Assembly (NCBI RefSeq): GCF_035282405.1
Contig: NZ_JAYKBP010000001.1
Span: forward strand, 62,001 to 126,000
DNA from: Parvimonas sp035282405
Lineage (GTDB): Bacteria > Bacillota > Clostridia > Tissierellales > Peptoniphilaceae
Direction of reading: 5' to 3'
DNA length: 64,000 bases
The notes beneath the pieces were generated by a model. That model did not search any database, was not told the DNA's origin, and saw only the letters and a program-made list of their open reading frames with translations. The translations under genes and the position numbers were made by a program. Below, piece after piece: positions 53,980-62,017 of the stretch. Position 1 is the first letter of the stretch. Every line of letters begins with the position of its first letter.

Positions 53980-56299
53980 CGCTATCCCCTTTCAATTTGT
54001 CCAAATAATCAAAACCAACTAAAATTTTTCTAGGTTTACTTCCCTCTTGTTTACCTACTATCATTCTACTTTCCATTTCATCAATGATTCTTCCAGCTCT
54101 AGCATATCCAATTTTCATTTTACGTTGTAATAGTGATATCGATGCAGAATTTTCTTCTAAAACAATTTTAACTGCATCATAAAATAAGTCATCAACCTCA
54201 TCATCTTCACTATCCATATTTGAAACTTCTAATTCAATATTTTTAATTATTTCTTCATCATAAAAAACTTCTTGAGTTTGCTCTTTAATATTATTAACTA
54301 CTGCTTCAACTTCACCATCTGAAACAAAACAGCCTTGAATTCTAATAGGTTTCGATAGCCCAGAAGGATTAAACAACATATCTCCTTTTCCTAATAATGT
54401 TTCTGCACCAGAAGAGTCTAGAATTGTTCTTGAATCAATCTGTGAAGAAACTTGGAATGAAATTCTTGATGGAATATTCGCCTTTATTGTTCCTGTTATT
54501 ACATCAACTGAAGGTCTTTGAGTAGCAACTATCAAATGAATTCCACAAGCTCTAGCCATTTGTGCAAGTCTACAAATATAAGATTCTACTTCATTTGCAC
54601 TCACCATCATTAAATCTGATAATTCATCTATTACTATAACTAGATAAGGTAATTTTTCTAATTCATCAGTTTTTTGTTTTTCATTATATCCTTTAATATC
54701 TCTAACTTGATTATCAGAGAATAAACTGTAACGTCGTTCCATTTCTCTTACAGCCCAGTTTAAAGCGGCACTAGCTTTCTTAGAATCTGTAACTACTGGA
54801 ATAGCTAAATGAGGAATTTTATTATAGATTTTAAGTTCTACTACCTTTGGATCAATCAAAATCATTTTCACTTCTTCTGGTGAAGATTTGTACAGAATAC
54901 TCATAATTAAAGTATTGATACAAACCGATTTCCCAGACCCAGTTGCTCCTGCAATTAACATATGAGGCATTTTATCTATTGAAGAAACTATAATTTCTCC
55001 AGATATTGTTTTTCCAAGAGCCATTGGCATCTTGGATGTGCAATTTTGATACTCTTTTGAAGATAATATCTCTTTTAGAGATACATTCTCCTTTAGAGTA
55101 TTTGCAACTTCAATTCCAATTACTGACTTACCCGGAATAGGTGCTTCTATTCTTATGTCTGAAGAAGCCAATGCTAAAGATAAATCATCAGCCAAATTTA
55201 CTATTTTATTTACCTTAACTCCCATATCTGGTTGTAATTCAAAACAAGTTACTGTAGGTCCTTTATTAATTCTAACAACTTTTGCTCCTACGCCAAAACT
55301 TTTTAAAGTTGATTCTATTTTTTTTGCTCTTTGTTTTAAGGTTTGTTCTGATTCTGTTTCTTTAGTTTTACTACCTTTTAATAAATTTAAAGGAGGTATT
55401 TTATACTCTATTTTTTTTACATCCGAACCATTCATATTTATATCTAAATTATCTGTTTTTATTTCAGATTTTTTTGACTTTGATTTACCTTTTTCTGAAT
55501 TCTCATCAGGAAATAAATTAAAACTATCTAATATTTCTTCTTTTTCTTTTTCTATTTCTTCAATTTCTATTTCTGTATCTTGGTTAATATTATCATTATG
55601 ATCTAAAACAACAATTTCACTTTCTTCTAAATTATCAATATTTTCAACAATTGCTAAAGTTTCATTATCATTTTGTATATCTCCAGCTTTTTTTATTTCT
55701 TTTTTTTCTTTATACTCAGAATACTTTTCACTAATTTTTTCAAAAGCTTTTAAAATATTAAATTTAACAATTTTTAAGAAATCAAAAAAAGTTATATCTA
55801 AAAATGACAATACTAAAAACAACCCTATAATAAAAGTAAAGATATAAAGCCCTATTACTCCAATCATAGTATTGTAAAAATATCCAAATATAGCTCCTAT
55901 ATATCCACTTCCTTTTGGTGCTGTATTTTTAGCAATTTCTAATTTAACTGAGATAATATTTGAAGAATTAATTGCTAAGTCAACAATAGCCATATAGTTA
56001 AAAAATAACAATAAAGCCATAATACTACGGTTTCTATTCTTTTTATTTAATTTCCCAAGAAGAACTACTATATATATTATTTCCGTAATTAATAAGAAAA
56101 TAAAATACGTCCCTCCAAATAAAGTATGAAAAATATTTTTAATAAAATTTCCCAAAAATCCAGTATTCGCAAAAAAAGAAAATATTATAAAAAAAGAATT
56201 CAATAAGAATAATCCTAAAATAACATTTTTTAAAATTTTATCGTTTTTATTTATATTTAATTTTTTTGTATTCGATCTAGTTTTTCTCTTATTATTCAT
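53963..56299 (-). CDS. ftsK: FtsK/SpoIIIE DNA translocase
   Basis: Membrane-anchored motor that moves chromosomal DNA through the division septum. It has an N-terminal basic stretch, four or five membrane segments (about 28-180), a low-complexity acidic linker (about 215-300), the motor with Walker A IAGATGSGKSVCINTL (about 452) and LPYLVIVIDELSDLM (about 556), and a C-terminal winged-helix gamma domain (about 715-775, LLQRKMKIGYARAGRIIDEM). 778 residues fits a Firmicute SpoIIIE/FtsK. dut lies 11 bases upstream. Confidence 0.95.
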   Translation of the reverse strand: MNNKRKTRSNTKKLNINKNDKILKNVILGLFLLNSFFIIFSFFANTGFLGNFIKNIFHTLFGGTYFIFLLITEIIYIVVLLGKLNKKNRNRSIMALLLFFNYMAIVDLAINSSNIISVKLEIAKNTAPKGSGYIGAIFGYFYNTMIGVIGLYIFTFIIGLFLVLSFLDITFFDFLKIVKFNILKAFEKISEKYSEYKEKKEIKKAGDIQNDNETLAIVENIDNLEESEIVVLDHNDNINQDTEIEIEEIEKEKEEILDSFNLFPDENSEKGKSKSKKSEIKTDNLDINMNGSDVKKIEYKIPPLNLLKGSKTKETESEQTLKQRAKKIESTLKSFGVGAKVVRINKGPTVTCFELQPDMGVKVNKIVNLADDLSLALASSDIRIEAPIPGKSVIGIEVANTLKENVSLKEILSSKEYQNCTSKMPMALGKTISGEIIVSSIDKMPHMLIAGATGSGKSVCINTLIMSILYKSSPEEVKMILIDPKVVELKIYNKIPHLAIPVVTDSKKASAALNWAVREMERRYSLFSDNQVRDIKGYNEKQKTDELEKLPYLVIVIDELSDLMMVSANEVESYICRLAQMARACGIHLIVATQRPSVDVITGTIKANIPSRISFQVSSQIDSRTILDSSGAETLLGKGDMLFNPSGLSKPIRIQGCFVSDGEVEAVVNNIKEQTQEVFYDEEIIKNIELEVSNMDSEDDEVDDLFYDAVKIVLEENSASISLLQRKMKIGYARAGRIIDEMESRMIVGKQEGSKPRKILVGFDYLDKLKGDSDEYSK

Positions 56300-56310
56300 T
56301 TTTTCCTCTA

Positions 56311-56742
56311 CTAATACCCTGTATGTCCAAATCCACCTTTATCTCTAGTTGTATCAGATAGTTCTTCTACAAGTTTAAACTCTGCTCTCTCATATTTTGT
56401 AATTATCATTTGAGCAATCCTATCATTATTTTTGATAACATATTCTTTATCAGAAAGATTAACTATAAGAACTTTAATTTCTCCTCTATAATCACTATCT
56501 ATTGTACCAACTCCATTAGCCATTGTTATACCATGTTTTAAACTCATTCCACTTCTAGCTCTTATTTGTCCCTCATAACCTAAAGGAATTTCTAAAAATA
56601 ATCCAGTTGGTACAGCTACTCTTTCCAGTGGTTTAATCATTAAATCTTCATCTAAATTTGCTCTTAAGTCAAATCCAGAAGCACCCTCTGTGGCATAAGT
56701 TGGATTCTCATTTTTACTTCTATTTATAATTTTAACTTCCAT
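56311..56742 (-). CDS. dut: deoxyuridine 5'-triphosphate nucleotidohydrolase (dUTPase)
   Basis: Hydrolyses dUTP to dUMP, keeping uracil out of DNA. The five trimeric dUTPase motifs are present: AGFDLRA-type EGASGFDLRA (1), RARSGMSLKHG (2), NGVGTIDSDYRGEI (3), NNDRIAQMII (4) and RDKGGFGHTGY (5). I choose ATG 56742, with GGAGG upstream, giving 143 residues, the usual size; the frame is open further upstream, but that stretch is hydrophobic and lies over the promoter. It is the first gene of a dut-ftsK-pgsA-recA run. Confidence 0.96.
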   Translation of the reverse strand: MEVKIINRSKNENPTYATEGASGFDLRANLDEDLMIKPLERVAVPTGLFLEIPLGYEGQIRARSGMSLKHGITMANGVGTIDSDYRGEIKVLIVNLSDKEYVIKNNDRIAQMIITKYERAEFKLVEELSDTTRDKGGFGHTGY

Positions 56743-56779
56743 TAAATTTTCCTCCAAAAAATACATTTTTAACAGTAAT

Positions 56780-56808
56780 AGTATAACAAATTTATTGTAT
56801 TTAATCAA
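56780..56808 (-). promoter_or_regulatory. promoter for dut-ftsK-pgsA-recA
   Basis: On the minus strand TTGATT (56808-56803), a 17-base spacer and TATACT (56785-56780). The dut start codon is 38 bases downstream. The promoter begins just after the stop codon of the preceding gene (56810). Confidence 0.7.
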
Positions 56809-56809
56809 A

Positions 56810-57949
56810 CTACTTAACATCATTTTTTTCAATTTTCTCTAAGTAAAAATCATCGCTTATCTTTATAAATCTTGCAGTTACATCTAAAACTTCTGGTAAA
56901 AATTTATAATCACTTTTTAACTTACTTTTTGAAAATAAAACTCCTTCAAAAGCAAAATCAAACATATCTTTATCTGAATTATTAACAAAAACTCCTTGAA
57001 CTTTAGGCTTCTTATTAATAACTATAATTTTACTTAAATTATAAATTTTAATATTACTATAAATATCTAATTCTTTATTTAAATCAAAAAATAGTTTATT
57101 TTTAACATCTATATTTATCACATTATATTTATAATCTTTAATATAATCTGAACTTTCTAATAGAAATGTTTTAATGAACTCATCTCTTGAACAATTTTTC
57201 AAGTTATCTATATCACATAAATTAAGATTATTATTTTTAAATTCAATACCTTTTTCTTCTAAATATTTACTTAGCAATTTTAGATATTGTTCATTATACA
57301 TAAAGCATATTTTATCTTTATAGTCATATATTCTTAAATCATCAGAATAGGTACTTTGAATTTCATTGCTAAAAATTCTATCATACAATTTAGAAAAACC
57401 TTTATTTATGTCAAAGAAAAAATTATCACTTAATATATTAGTATTTCCATCAATAAATTTTTTTAACTGCAAATCAAATAAAAAATTTTCTATTCTATTT
57501 TTATCGACAATCTTATATTCAACTAATTCATTATTATTCTTTACCTCAATAAAAATTTCATATTGATTTACATTATACGACATATCACCATTCATTTTAT
57601 TATTAAAGTTTATTTTTTTCTTGATTTTTTTACTATTTAGGGTTAAACTGTAATTTTCAAATTTTTTAGAATAATCATCAATATTATTAACTTTTAATAA
57701 TTCTTTCATATTAATATTTAAAGAAAAATTTTCTCTATTATTTAATTTACTATTTATAAAATTTAACGTAGTCTTTGTACTTAGAATTTCTTCTATACTT
57801 ATCTCTTCTAACTTTCTGGAAATAGATTTCTCTTTTGAAATTTTATGATTATTTGTATTAAGTGTTCTATGATAAATTGATAAAAATGTAACTACAACTA
57901 AAGAAAATATCAATAAACTAATTGGCATAATATAAGATTTACGTTTCAT
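56810..57949 (-). CDS. membrane-anchored protein of the pseudopilin operon (PilX/GspK-like position)
   Basis: No firm family match. The 379-residue product has a basic N terminus (MKRKSY) and one hydrophobic segment (about residues 8-25), then a long exported region rich in Lys, Asn and Ile without recognised motifs. The N terminus resembles PilX-type minor pilins, but the prepilin signature with Glu5 is not present. It is the last gene of the pseudopilin operon, one base after the third minor pseudopilin, with AGGAG before its ATG. Confidence 0.55.
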   Translation of the reverse strand: MKRKSYIMPISLLIFSLVVVTFLSIYHRTLNTNNHKISKEKSISRKLEEISIEEILSTKTTLNFINSKLNNRENFSLNINMKELLKVNNIDDYSKKFENYSLTLNSKKIKKKINFNNKMNGDMSYNVNQYEIFIEVKNNNELVEYKIVDKNRIENFLFDLQLKKFIDGNTNILSDNFFFDINKGFSKLYDRIFSNEIQSTYSDDLRIYDYKDKICFMYNEQYLKLLSKYLEEKGIEFKNNNLNLCDIDNLKNCSRDEFIKTFLLESSDYIKDYKYNVINIDVKNKLFFDLNKELDIYSNIKIYNLSKIIVINKKPKVQGVFVNNSDKDMFDFAFEGVLFSKSKLKSDYKFLPEVLDVTARFIKISDDFYLEKIEKNDVK

Positions 57950-57950
57950 A

Positions 57951-58493
57951 TCAATTTTCTCCTGTCAAATATTTAAATTTCTTATTCTTAAAAAAAATAT
58001 ATTTACTATACTCTTTTCCATTAAAAGAAAATCTTAAAACTAAGTAATTATCAAAACTTTCCACTTCAAAAGAATCTAAATCTTTTATCAACAAATTATT
58101 TCCATAATATGTTGAATTTAAAATATCTTTAGATATTCTCCGTATTTCATATTTATCTCCATATTTTACTTTTTTATATATTATTTCATTTACTTTAGAT
58201 ATTGTATGATTTGATTTTTCACTCAAAAAAGAATTATATCTATATCTTTTTATCTCTATTCCATCTGAATTAACTATGGTATCCGCAGAATCTGATATTT
58301 CATTTTCTATATAATCCATTGCATAATTTATCTGTTCTAATTTTGAATAATCCTTCCTTTGATTCAAATTTACAAAATATGTACCATAAAAAATATGTAC
58401 ACAACAAATAATGATAACACTTGAAACTGCAATTGTAATCAAAAGTTCTAACAATGTAAATGATTTTGATTTATTTGGATACATAAAATTCAT
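57951..58493 (-). CDS. minor pseudopilin, PilW/ComGF-like
   Basis: Type IV prepilin N terminus: basic leader with KSKS, then FTLLELLITIAVSSVIII (residues 12-29) with the conserved Glu at position +5 of the mature protein. The rest (180 residues in total) is a soluble beta-rich domain. The residue before the predicted cut is Ser, not Gly. It overlaps the previous pseudopilin gene by 23 bases, and GGAGAAATT lies before ATG 58493. Confidence 0.78.
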   Translation of the reverse strand: MNFMYPNKSKSFTLLELLITIAVSSVIIICCVHIFYGTYFVNLNQRKDYSKLEQINYAMDYIENEISDSADTIVNSDGIEIKRYRYNSFLSEKSNHTISKVNEIIYKKVKYGDKYEIRRISKDILNSTYYGNNLLIKDLDSFEVESFDNYLVLRFSFNGKEYSKYIFFKNKKFKYLTGEN

Positions 58494-58806
58494 ATAATTT
58501 CTCCATATTATCTTTTAAAAAAATCTTTATATTATATAATTCACCTAAATCAGAAACTTTAACATCATATTTATTCATATCCACTTCATTTAAAATCGAC
58601 CTATTAGTTTTTATATTATTTCTTATAAGTGCTATTGTATTTTCAATATCAGATAATTTTTTCACTTCTTTAATATTTTTATTTTGTATTTGCAAAAAAT
58701 AATTAATTCCTGATATTATATATATACTAATAATTGATAAAATAAATACTGCAAAAATACATTCTACTAATGTAAATGCCTTATTTTTAAATAAATTAGT
58801 TTTCAT
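58471..58806 (-). CDS. minor pseudopilin, PilV/ComGE-like
   Basis: Prepilin signature NKAFTLVECIFAVFILSI at about residues 8-25, with Glu at mature position +5 and Ala at the predicted cut site. 111 residues with a short helical C-terminal domain. It overlaps both neighbours (11 bases upstream, 23 downstream), typical of tightly coupled comG/pil operons. Confidence 0.75.
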   Translation of the reverse strand: MKTNLFKNKAFTLVECIFAVFILSIISIYIISGINYFLQIQNKNIKEVKKLSDIENTIALIRNNIKTNRSILNEVDMNKYDVKVSDLGELYNIKIFLKDNMEKLYEFYVSK

Positions 58807-59218
58807 TCTTAATCACATTAACAAAACCTGTTACCGGTCTTATCCTAATTTCATAATTTTCTTTTTCGTATGAAAATTCAAAAGTCTTTCCCTCACTAGG
58901 AATTCCATTAATATTTAATTCCAAATTAGTACTATTTAGTATATTCAAATTTTTACAACGTATCTTTTTTAATACATAGTCTCCTGATGAAATAGTAAAA
59001 ATTTCATTTTCAGAATCAGATTTTAAAACAACAATTTTTCTATTTTTTATAGAAAAGACTTTTGCATTTTCAATACTTTCTACTATCAAATTTAATTCTT
59101 CATTAGCAATTGTTTTTTTATTATTTACAAAATTCACTCTAATAATCATAATCATAACAGAAATTATAGCCAAACATACTATTAATTCTATAAGAGTAAA
59201 CGACTTTTTCTTAATCAT
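58796..59218 (-). CDS. pseudopilin, ComGD/GspH-like
   Basis: Prepilin signature KKKSFTLIELIVCLAIISVM (residues 3-22) with Glu at mature +5 and Ser at the predicted cut site. 140 residues with a beta-rich C-terminal part. It overlaps the major pseudopilin gene by 8 bases. Confidence 0.75.
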   Translation of the reverse strand: MIKKKSFTLIELIVCLAIISVMIMIIRVNFVNNKKTIANEELNLIVESIENAKVFSIKNRKIVVLKSDSENEIFTISSGDYVLKKIRCKNLNILNSTNLELNINGIPSEGKTFEFSYEKENYEIRIRPVTGFVNVIKNEN

Positions 59219-59555
59219 CTTTTTCCACTGCAGGTGTTACTATAACATCACCATTTTTTATTTCAACTTTATAAGCCGTTCCCTTTATAGACTTTGGTAA
59301 TTTAGGAATTTCCTTTATATACTTTTTATTTACCAATTCTTCTGTTATATCCATATCAGATTCTACTTTTTCTTCTGATAAGTATCTAAGTCCTGCTACT
59401 TCCAAAACTTTAACATTTGCAGAATGTGCTGTCTTATCAGCCTTAACTCTTGAATTATTATATCTTGGTACTGCAATAAGAATTAAAATTGCAAGTATTG
59501 CTATAACAACTAAAAGTTCAATCAATGTAAATGCTTTTTTCTTTACATTACTCAT
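59211..59555 (-). CDS. major pseudopilin, ComGC/GspG-like
   Basis: Prepilin signature KKKAFTLIELLVVIAILAIL (residues 5-24), Glu at mature +5, Ala at the predicted cut site, then PRYNNSRVKADKTAHSANVK, the short helical start of a ComGC/GspG-type globular domain. 114 residues. First gene of the operon, AGGAGG before ATG 59555. The assembly ATPase, inner-membrane protein and prepilin peptidase are not in this window. Confidence 0.82.
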   Translation of the reverse strand: MSNVKKKAFTLIELLVVIAILAILILIAVPRYNNSRVKADKTAHSANVKVLEVAGLRYLSEEKVESDMDITEELVNKKYIKEIPKLPKSIKGTAYKVEIKNGDVIVTPAVEKDD

Positions 59556-59593
59556 AATATTAATCCTCCTAAAATAAATAATATATATTATAC

Positions 59594-59627
59594 AAAAAAA
59601 TTGCAGGAAAACTCCCGCAATTTTTTT
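59594..59627 (-). terminator. terminator after the M29 aminopeptidase
   Basis: AAAAAAATTGCAGGA (59594-59608) pairs with TCCCGCAATTTTTTT (59613-59627), with one wobble and a 4-base loop. It overlaps the last base pair of the stop codon and runs into T residues on the minus strand. Confidence 0.8.
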
Positions 59628-60861
59628 AATTTGACCAATTACCGTTAGTAAATACAGGAATTTCTTCTCCAGATTCAGTTACTCCAACTATATTTAATGT
59701 TTCATCTCCAACCATAAAATCAACATGAACCAAACTATCATTAGCTCCTCTTTCTTTTAATTCTTCTTCTGTCATCTTTTCTCCATCCTTTAAACAAGTT
59801 GGATAGGCTCTACCTAAAGCTAAATGACAAGATGCATTTTCATCATATAGTGTTTCAAAAAACATTGTATTTGTATTTGAAATCGGAGAATCAAAAGGAA
59901 CCAAAGCAACTTCTCCTAAAGACAAAGCTCCTTCATCGGTTTCTAATAAAGATTTTAAAACTTCATAACCTTTTTTTGCTTCATATCTAACAACTTTTCC
60001 ATTTTCAAATTCTAACTTAAATTCATCTATTATGTTTCCATTATAATTTAACGCCTTTGTACTATAAACAACACCGTTTATTCCATCTTTATGTGGGAGA
60101 GTAAATACTTCTTCAGTAGGCATATTAGCTGTAAAACTAATACCTTTAGCATTATATCCACTACCAGCCGCATTCCAAACATGGTTCTTTGGTAGTTCTA
60201 TTGTTAAATTAGTACCTTTTTTACTAGAATATTTTAAATATTTGAACTGTTTTTCATTTAAATATTTTGCTCTTCTACTTAATTCACTAATATGTTCTTC
60301 CCAATCTTTAATTGAATCTCCTTCTCCTATTCTTGAAGTATAGAAAATCAAATCCCAAAGTTTTTCAACTGCATCTCCTTCTGAAAGATTAGGAAAAACA
60401 ACTTTTGCCCAAGCTGGAGTAGGTGCTCCCACAACACACCAAGAATTTTTATCTGCCATAAGAGAAGTTGAAAAGTATTTCATAGCCTTAGAGTTTGCAA
60501 CACTATTTGCTTTAATTTTCTCAATATCTAATCCATCAAATTTATTTGGATCATCGCCTACTACAGAAATAAAAACAGCATTACTGTCAATATAATCCGT
60601 ATATTGATCTACTGTCCATTGTTTTACCTCAGAAAGCGTTTTAATACTTGCATATTCAAATTTACGTCTTGTAATAATGTCATCTCTCCAAACAACATTA
60701 ACATCTCCAGCTCCAGCTTTATAAGCTTCTTCTGTTAAAGAACGAACAAGCTCTTTTGCTTCAATATTTGCTCTAATAACAACTAGTTGACCTTTTTGTA
60801 CATTTGTTCCAACTTTAATAATTGTCTCAGAATATTTTTTTAATTTTTCCTTAAATTCCAT
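59626..60861 (-). CDS. M29-family aminopeptidase (AmpS/PepS-like)
   Basis: Metal-dependent aminopeptidase, cytoplasmic. Ligand motifs of the M29 family: NMPTEEVFTLPHKDGINGVV (about 245-264), MFFETLYDENASCHLALGRAY (about 333; E and H ligands) and LVHVDFMVG (about 378). 411 residues is the normal size. AAGGAG precedes ATG 60861. It has its own promoter and terminator, so it is probably transcribed alone. Confidence 0.93.
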   Translation of the reverse strand: MEFKEKLKKYSETIIKVGTNVQKGQLVVIRANIEAKELVRSLTEEAYKAGAGDVNVVWRDDIITRRKFEYASIKTLSEVKQWTVDQYTDYIDSNAVFISVVGDDPNKFDGLDIEKIKANSVANSKAMKYFSTSLMADKNSWCVVGAPTPAWAKVVFPNLSEGDAVEKLWDLIFYTSRIGEGDSIKDWEEHISELSRRAKYLNEKQFKYLKYSSKKGTNLTIELPKNHVWNAAGSGYNAKGISFTANMPTEEVFTLPHKDGINGVVYSTKALNYNGNIIDEFKLEFENGKVVRYEAKKGYEVLKSLLETDEGALSLGEVALVPFDSPISNTNTMFFETLYDENASCHLALGRAYPTCLKDGEKMTEEELKERGANDSLVHVDFMVGDETLNIVGVTESGEEIPVFTNGNWSN

Positions 60862-60891
60862 AACCTTCTCCTTATATTATACTATAATTTA

Positions 60892-60919
60892 ATTATACAC
60901 TATTTTATTAAAAATGCAA
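60892..60919 (-). promoter_or_regulatory. candidate promoter for the M29 aminopeptidase
   Basis: On the minus strand TTGCAT (60919-60914), a 16-base spacer and TATAAT (60897-60892). The start codon lies about 31 bases downstream. Confidence 0.55.
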
Positions 60920-60943
60920 ACCTTAACAAAACCATCTCTATTT

Positions 60944-61582
60944 TTAATTAAGAATATATTTTATTACATCTATAATTAGAACTCCATTTATGATTAAATT
61001 ACATATTAAATGAGCAGTCATAGGTACATAAATATTTCTTGTTTTTATATAAGAAACACTAAATAGTAAAGCCCAAATCATACATAAGAAAATACCCCAC
61101 AATCTCAAAGAATGTTCTAAAGCATATAAAAACATTGATAAGAAGGTGGTAAATATCAGAATCTTATTATTTTTAAAAGAAATCAAATTCTGTCTAAAAA
61201 AGGTTTCCTCAATGATAGGTGGAAAAATAATTGTTGAAAAAGTGAATAAAATTAGTTTTAACCAATTATCAGCTCTCAATAAAATCATACCTTTATTAAT
61301 GTTAGGAAATATATTTTCTAAAATAATAGTAAAGTAAAATGCAATAGAAATTAATACTACTGTGAAAATTACTTGTATAAAAAATTTTTTGCCACTCTTG
61401 ATAGCATTATACCACTCTTTTATAGATAAATCTTTTCTTATGTAGAAATAGATAGCTAATAACAAATAAAAGCAAAAATTTGTATAAATATAAAATTGTT
61501 TTTCTACAATAAAACATGACACTACAAATAAAAGTTCTATAAAAATAGGAAAAATATTTGACTTTATATATTTGTTTTTCAT
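60944..61582 (-). CDS. CPBP-family intramembrane metalloprotease
   Basis: Polytopic membrane protein, 212 residues with six or seven hydrophobic segments. The CPBP motifs are complete: EExxxR in IEETFFRQNLI (about 128), FxxxH in FLYALEH (about 151) and HxxxN in TAHLICNLI (about 192). Relatives act as CAAX-type proteases or bacteriocin self-immunity proteins. The target is unknown here; no bacteriocin gene is adjacent. GGGGG lies 7 bases before ATG 61582. Confidence 0.85.
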   Translation of the reverse strand: MKNKYIKSNIFPIFIELLFVVSCFIVEKQFYIYTNFCFYLLLAIYFYIRKDLSIKEWYNAIKSGKKFFIQVIFTVVLISIAFYFTIILENIFPNINKGMILLRADNWLKLILFTFSTIIFPPIIEETFFRQNLISFKNNKILIFTTFLSMFLYALEHSLRLWGIFLCMIWALLFSVSYIKTRNIYVPMTAHLICNLIINGVLIIDVIKYILN

Positions 61583-61649
61583 TATTATACCCCCTTTAAA
61601 TTTTTTAACTATTAAACAATAACATCAATTATAAACTTAACTACAATTG

Positions 61650-61793
61650 TTATATATACATTACTGCAAACAACTCTACTCTTAAAAATTTAAACTTTCT
61701 CCTATAGTATCTACGGCGTATTATTACTTGGTTATTTTGAATGGAAATATCTTTAATCTCTGAAATTATGTAATCATGATAATATTTTTTCAT
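61650..61793 (-). pseudogene. 47-codon ORF, possible N-terminal remnant of an ISL3-like transposase
   Basis: Reads MKKYYHDYIISEIKDISIQ, then NNQVIIRRRYYRRKF, and stops after 47 codons. The pattern D-Y-I...IKDISI..N-x-V-x-I-x-x-R-R-R-Y resembles the N terminus of ISL3-type transposases before the zinc finger, but the zinc-binding cysteines are missing. No ribosome binding site precedes it. If the resemblance is real, the rest of the element is lost. The family call is from memory of the pattern only. Confidence 0.3.
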
Positions 61794-61846
61794 AGTTAAA
61801 ATAAATACAGTTTTTTCTTTAAACAGGAATACTAAATCTAAAACGA

Positions 61847-61876
61847 ATTATATCATTTTTTAATATTTTTTACCAA
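61847..61876 (-). promoter_or_regulatory. promoter in the gap, upstream of the short ORF
   Basis: On the minus strand TTGGTA (61876-61871), an 18-base spacer and TATAAT (61852-61847), with TGA before the -10. It could drive the CPBP gene through the short ORF. Confidence 0.5.
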
Positions 61877-61987
61877 TTACCATTTTTAGATAACAATATA
61901 TTGCACATATTAAGCACACCTTTTCTGGTTTTATCGTTATTACCATTTTAGGATATTTTTTAACAGATGCAATTTTTTACAAATTAA

Positions 61988-62017
61988 AAGGCTGAGGATC
62001 TTTTACTCCCCAACCTT
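61988..62017 (-). terminator. terminator overlapping the end of the right-edge gene
   Basis: On the minus strand AAGGTTGGGGA (62017-62007) pairs with TCCTCAGCCTT (61998-61988), with two wobble pairs and an 8-base loop, followed by TTTAATTTG. The left arm lies in the last codons of the gene, and the stop is in the loop. Confidence 0.7.

Larger units (their letters stand above)
61583..62002. other. 420-base gap with no intact gene
   Basis: Contains, on the minus strand, the terminator of the right-edge gene, two 13-14 base direct repeats reading CTAAAA(A)TGGTAAT (61876-61889 and 61939-61951), a good promoter (61847-61876), and a short ORF that may be a transposase remnant. I see no tRNA or other RNA gene. 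Confidence 0.6.

Noticed and set aside
55155..55601. 148-codon plus-strand ORF opposite ftsK
   Set aside because: Antisense shadow of the ftsK linker; composition is Ser/Phe-rich and no motif is present.
56743..56832. N-terminal extension of dut by 30 codons
   Set aside because: It overlaps the promoter, lacks a ribosome binding site and would add a hydrophobic stretch not found in dUTPases; ATG 56742 has GGAGG and gives the normal length.
59587..59592. TATAAT before the pseudopilin operon
   Set aside because: No -35 box or TGn extension at the right spacing, and it lies in the flank of a terminator; evidence is too thin to call a promoter.
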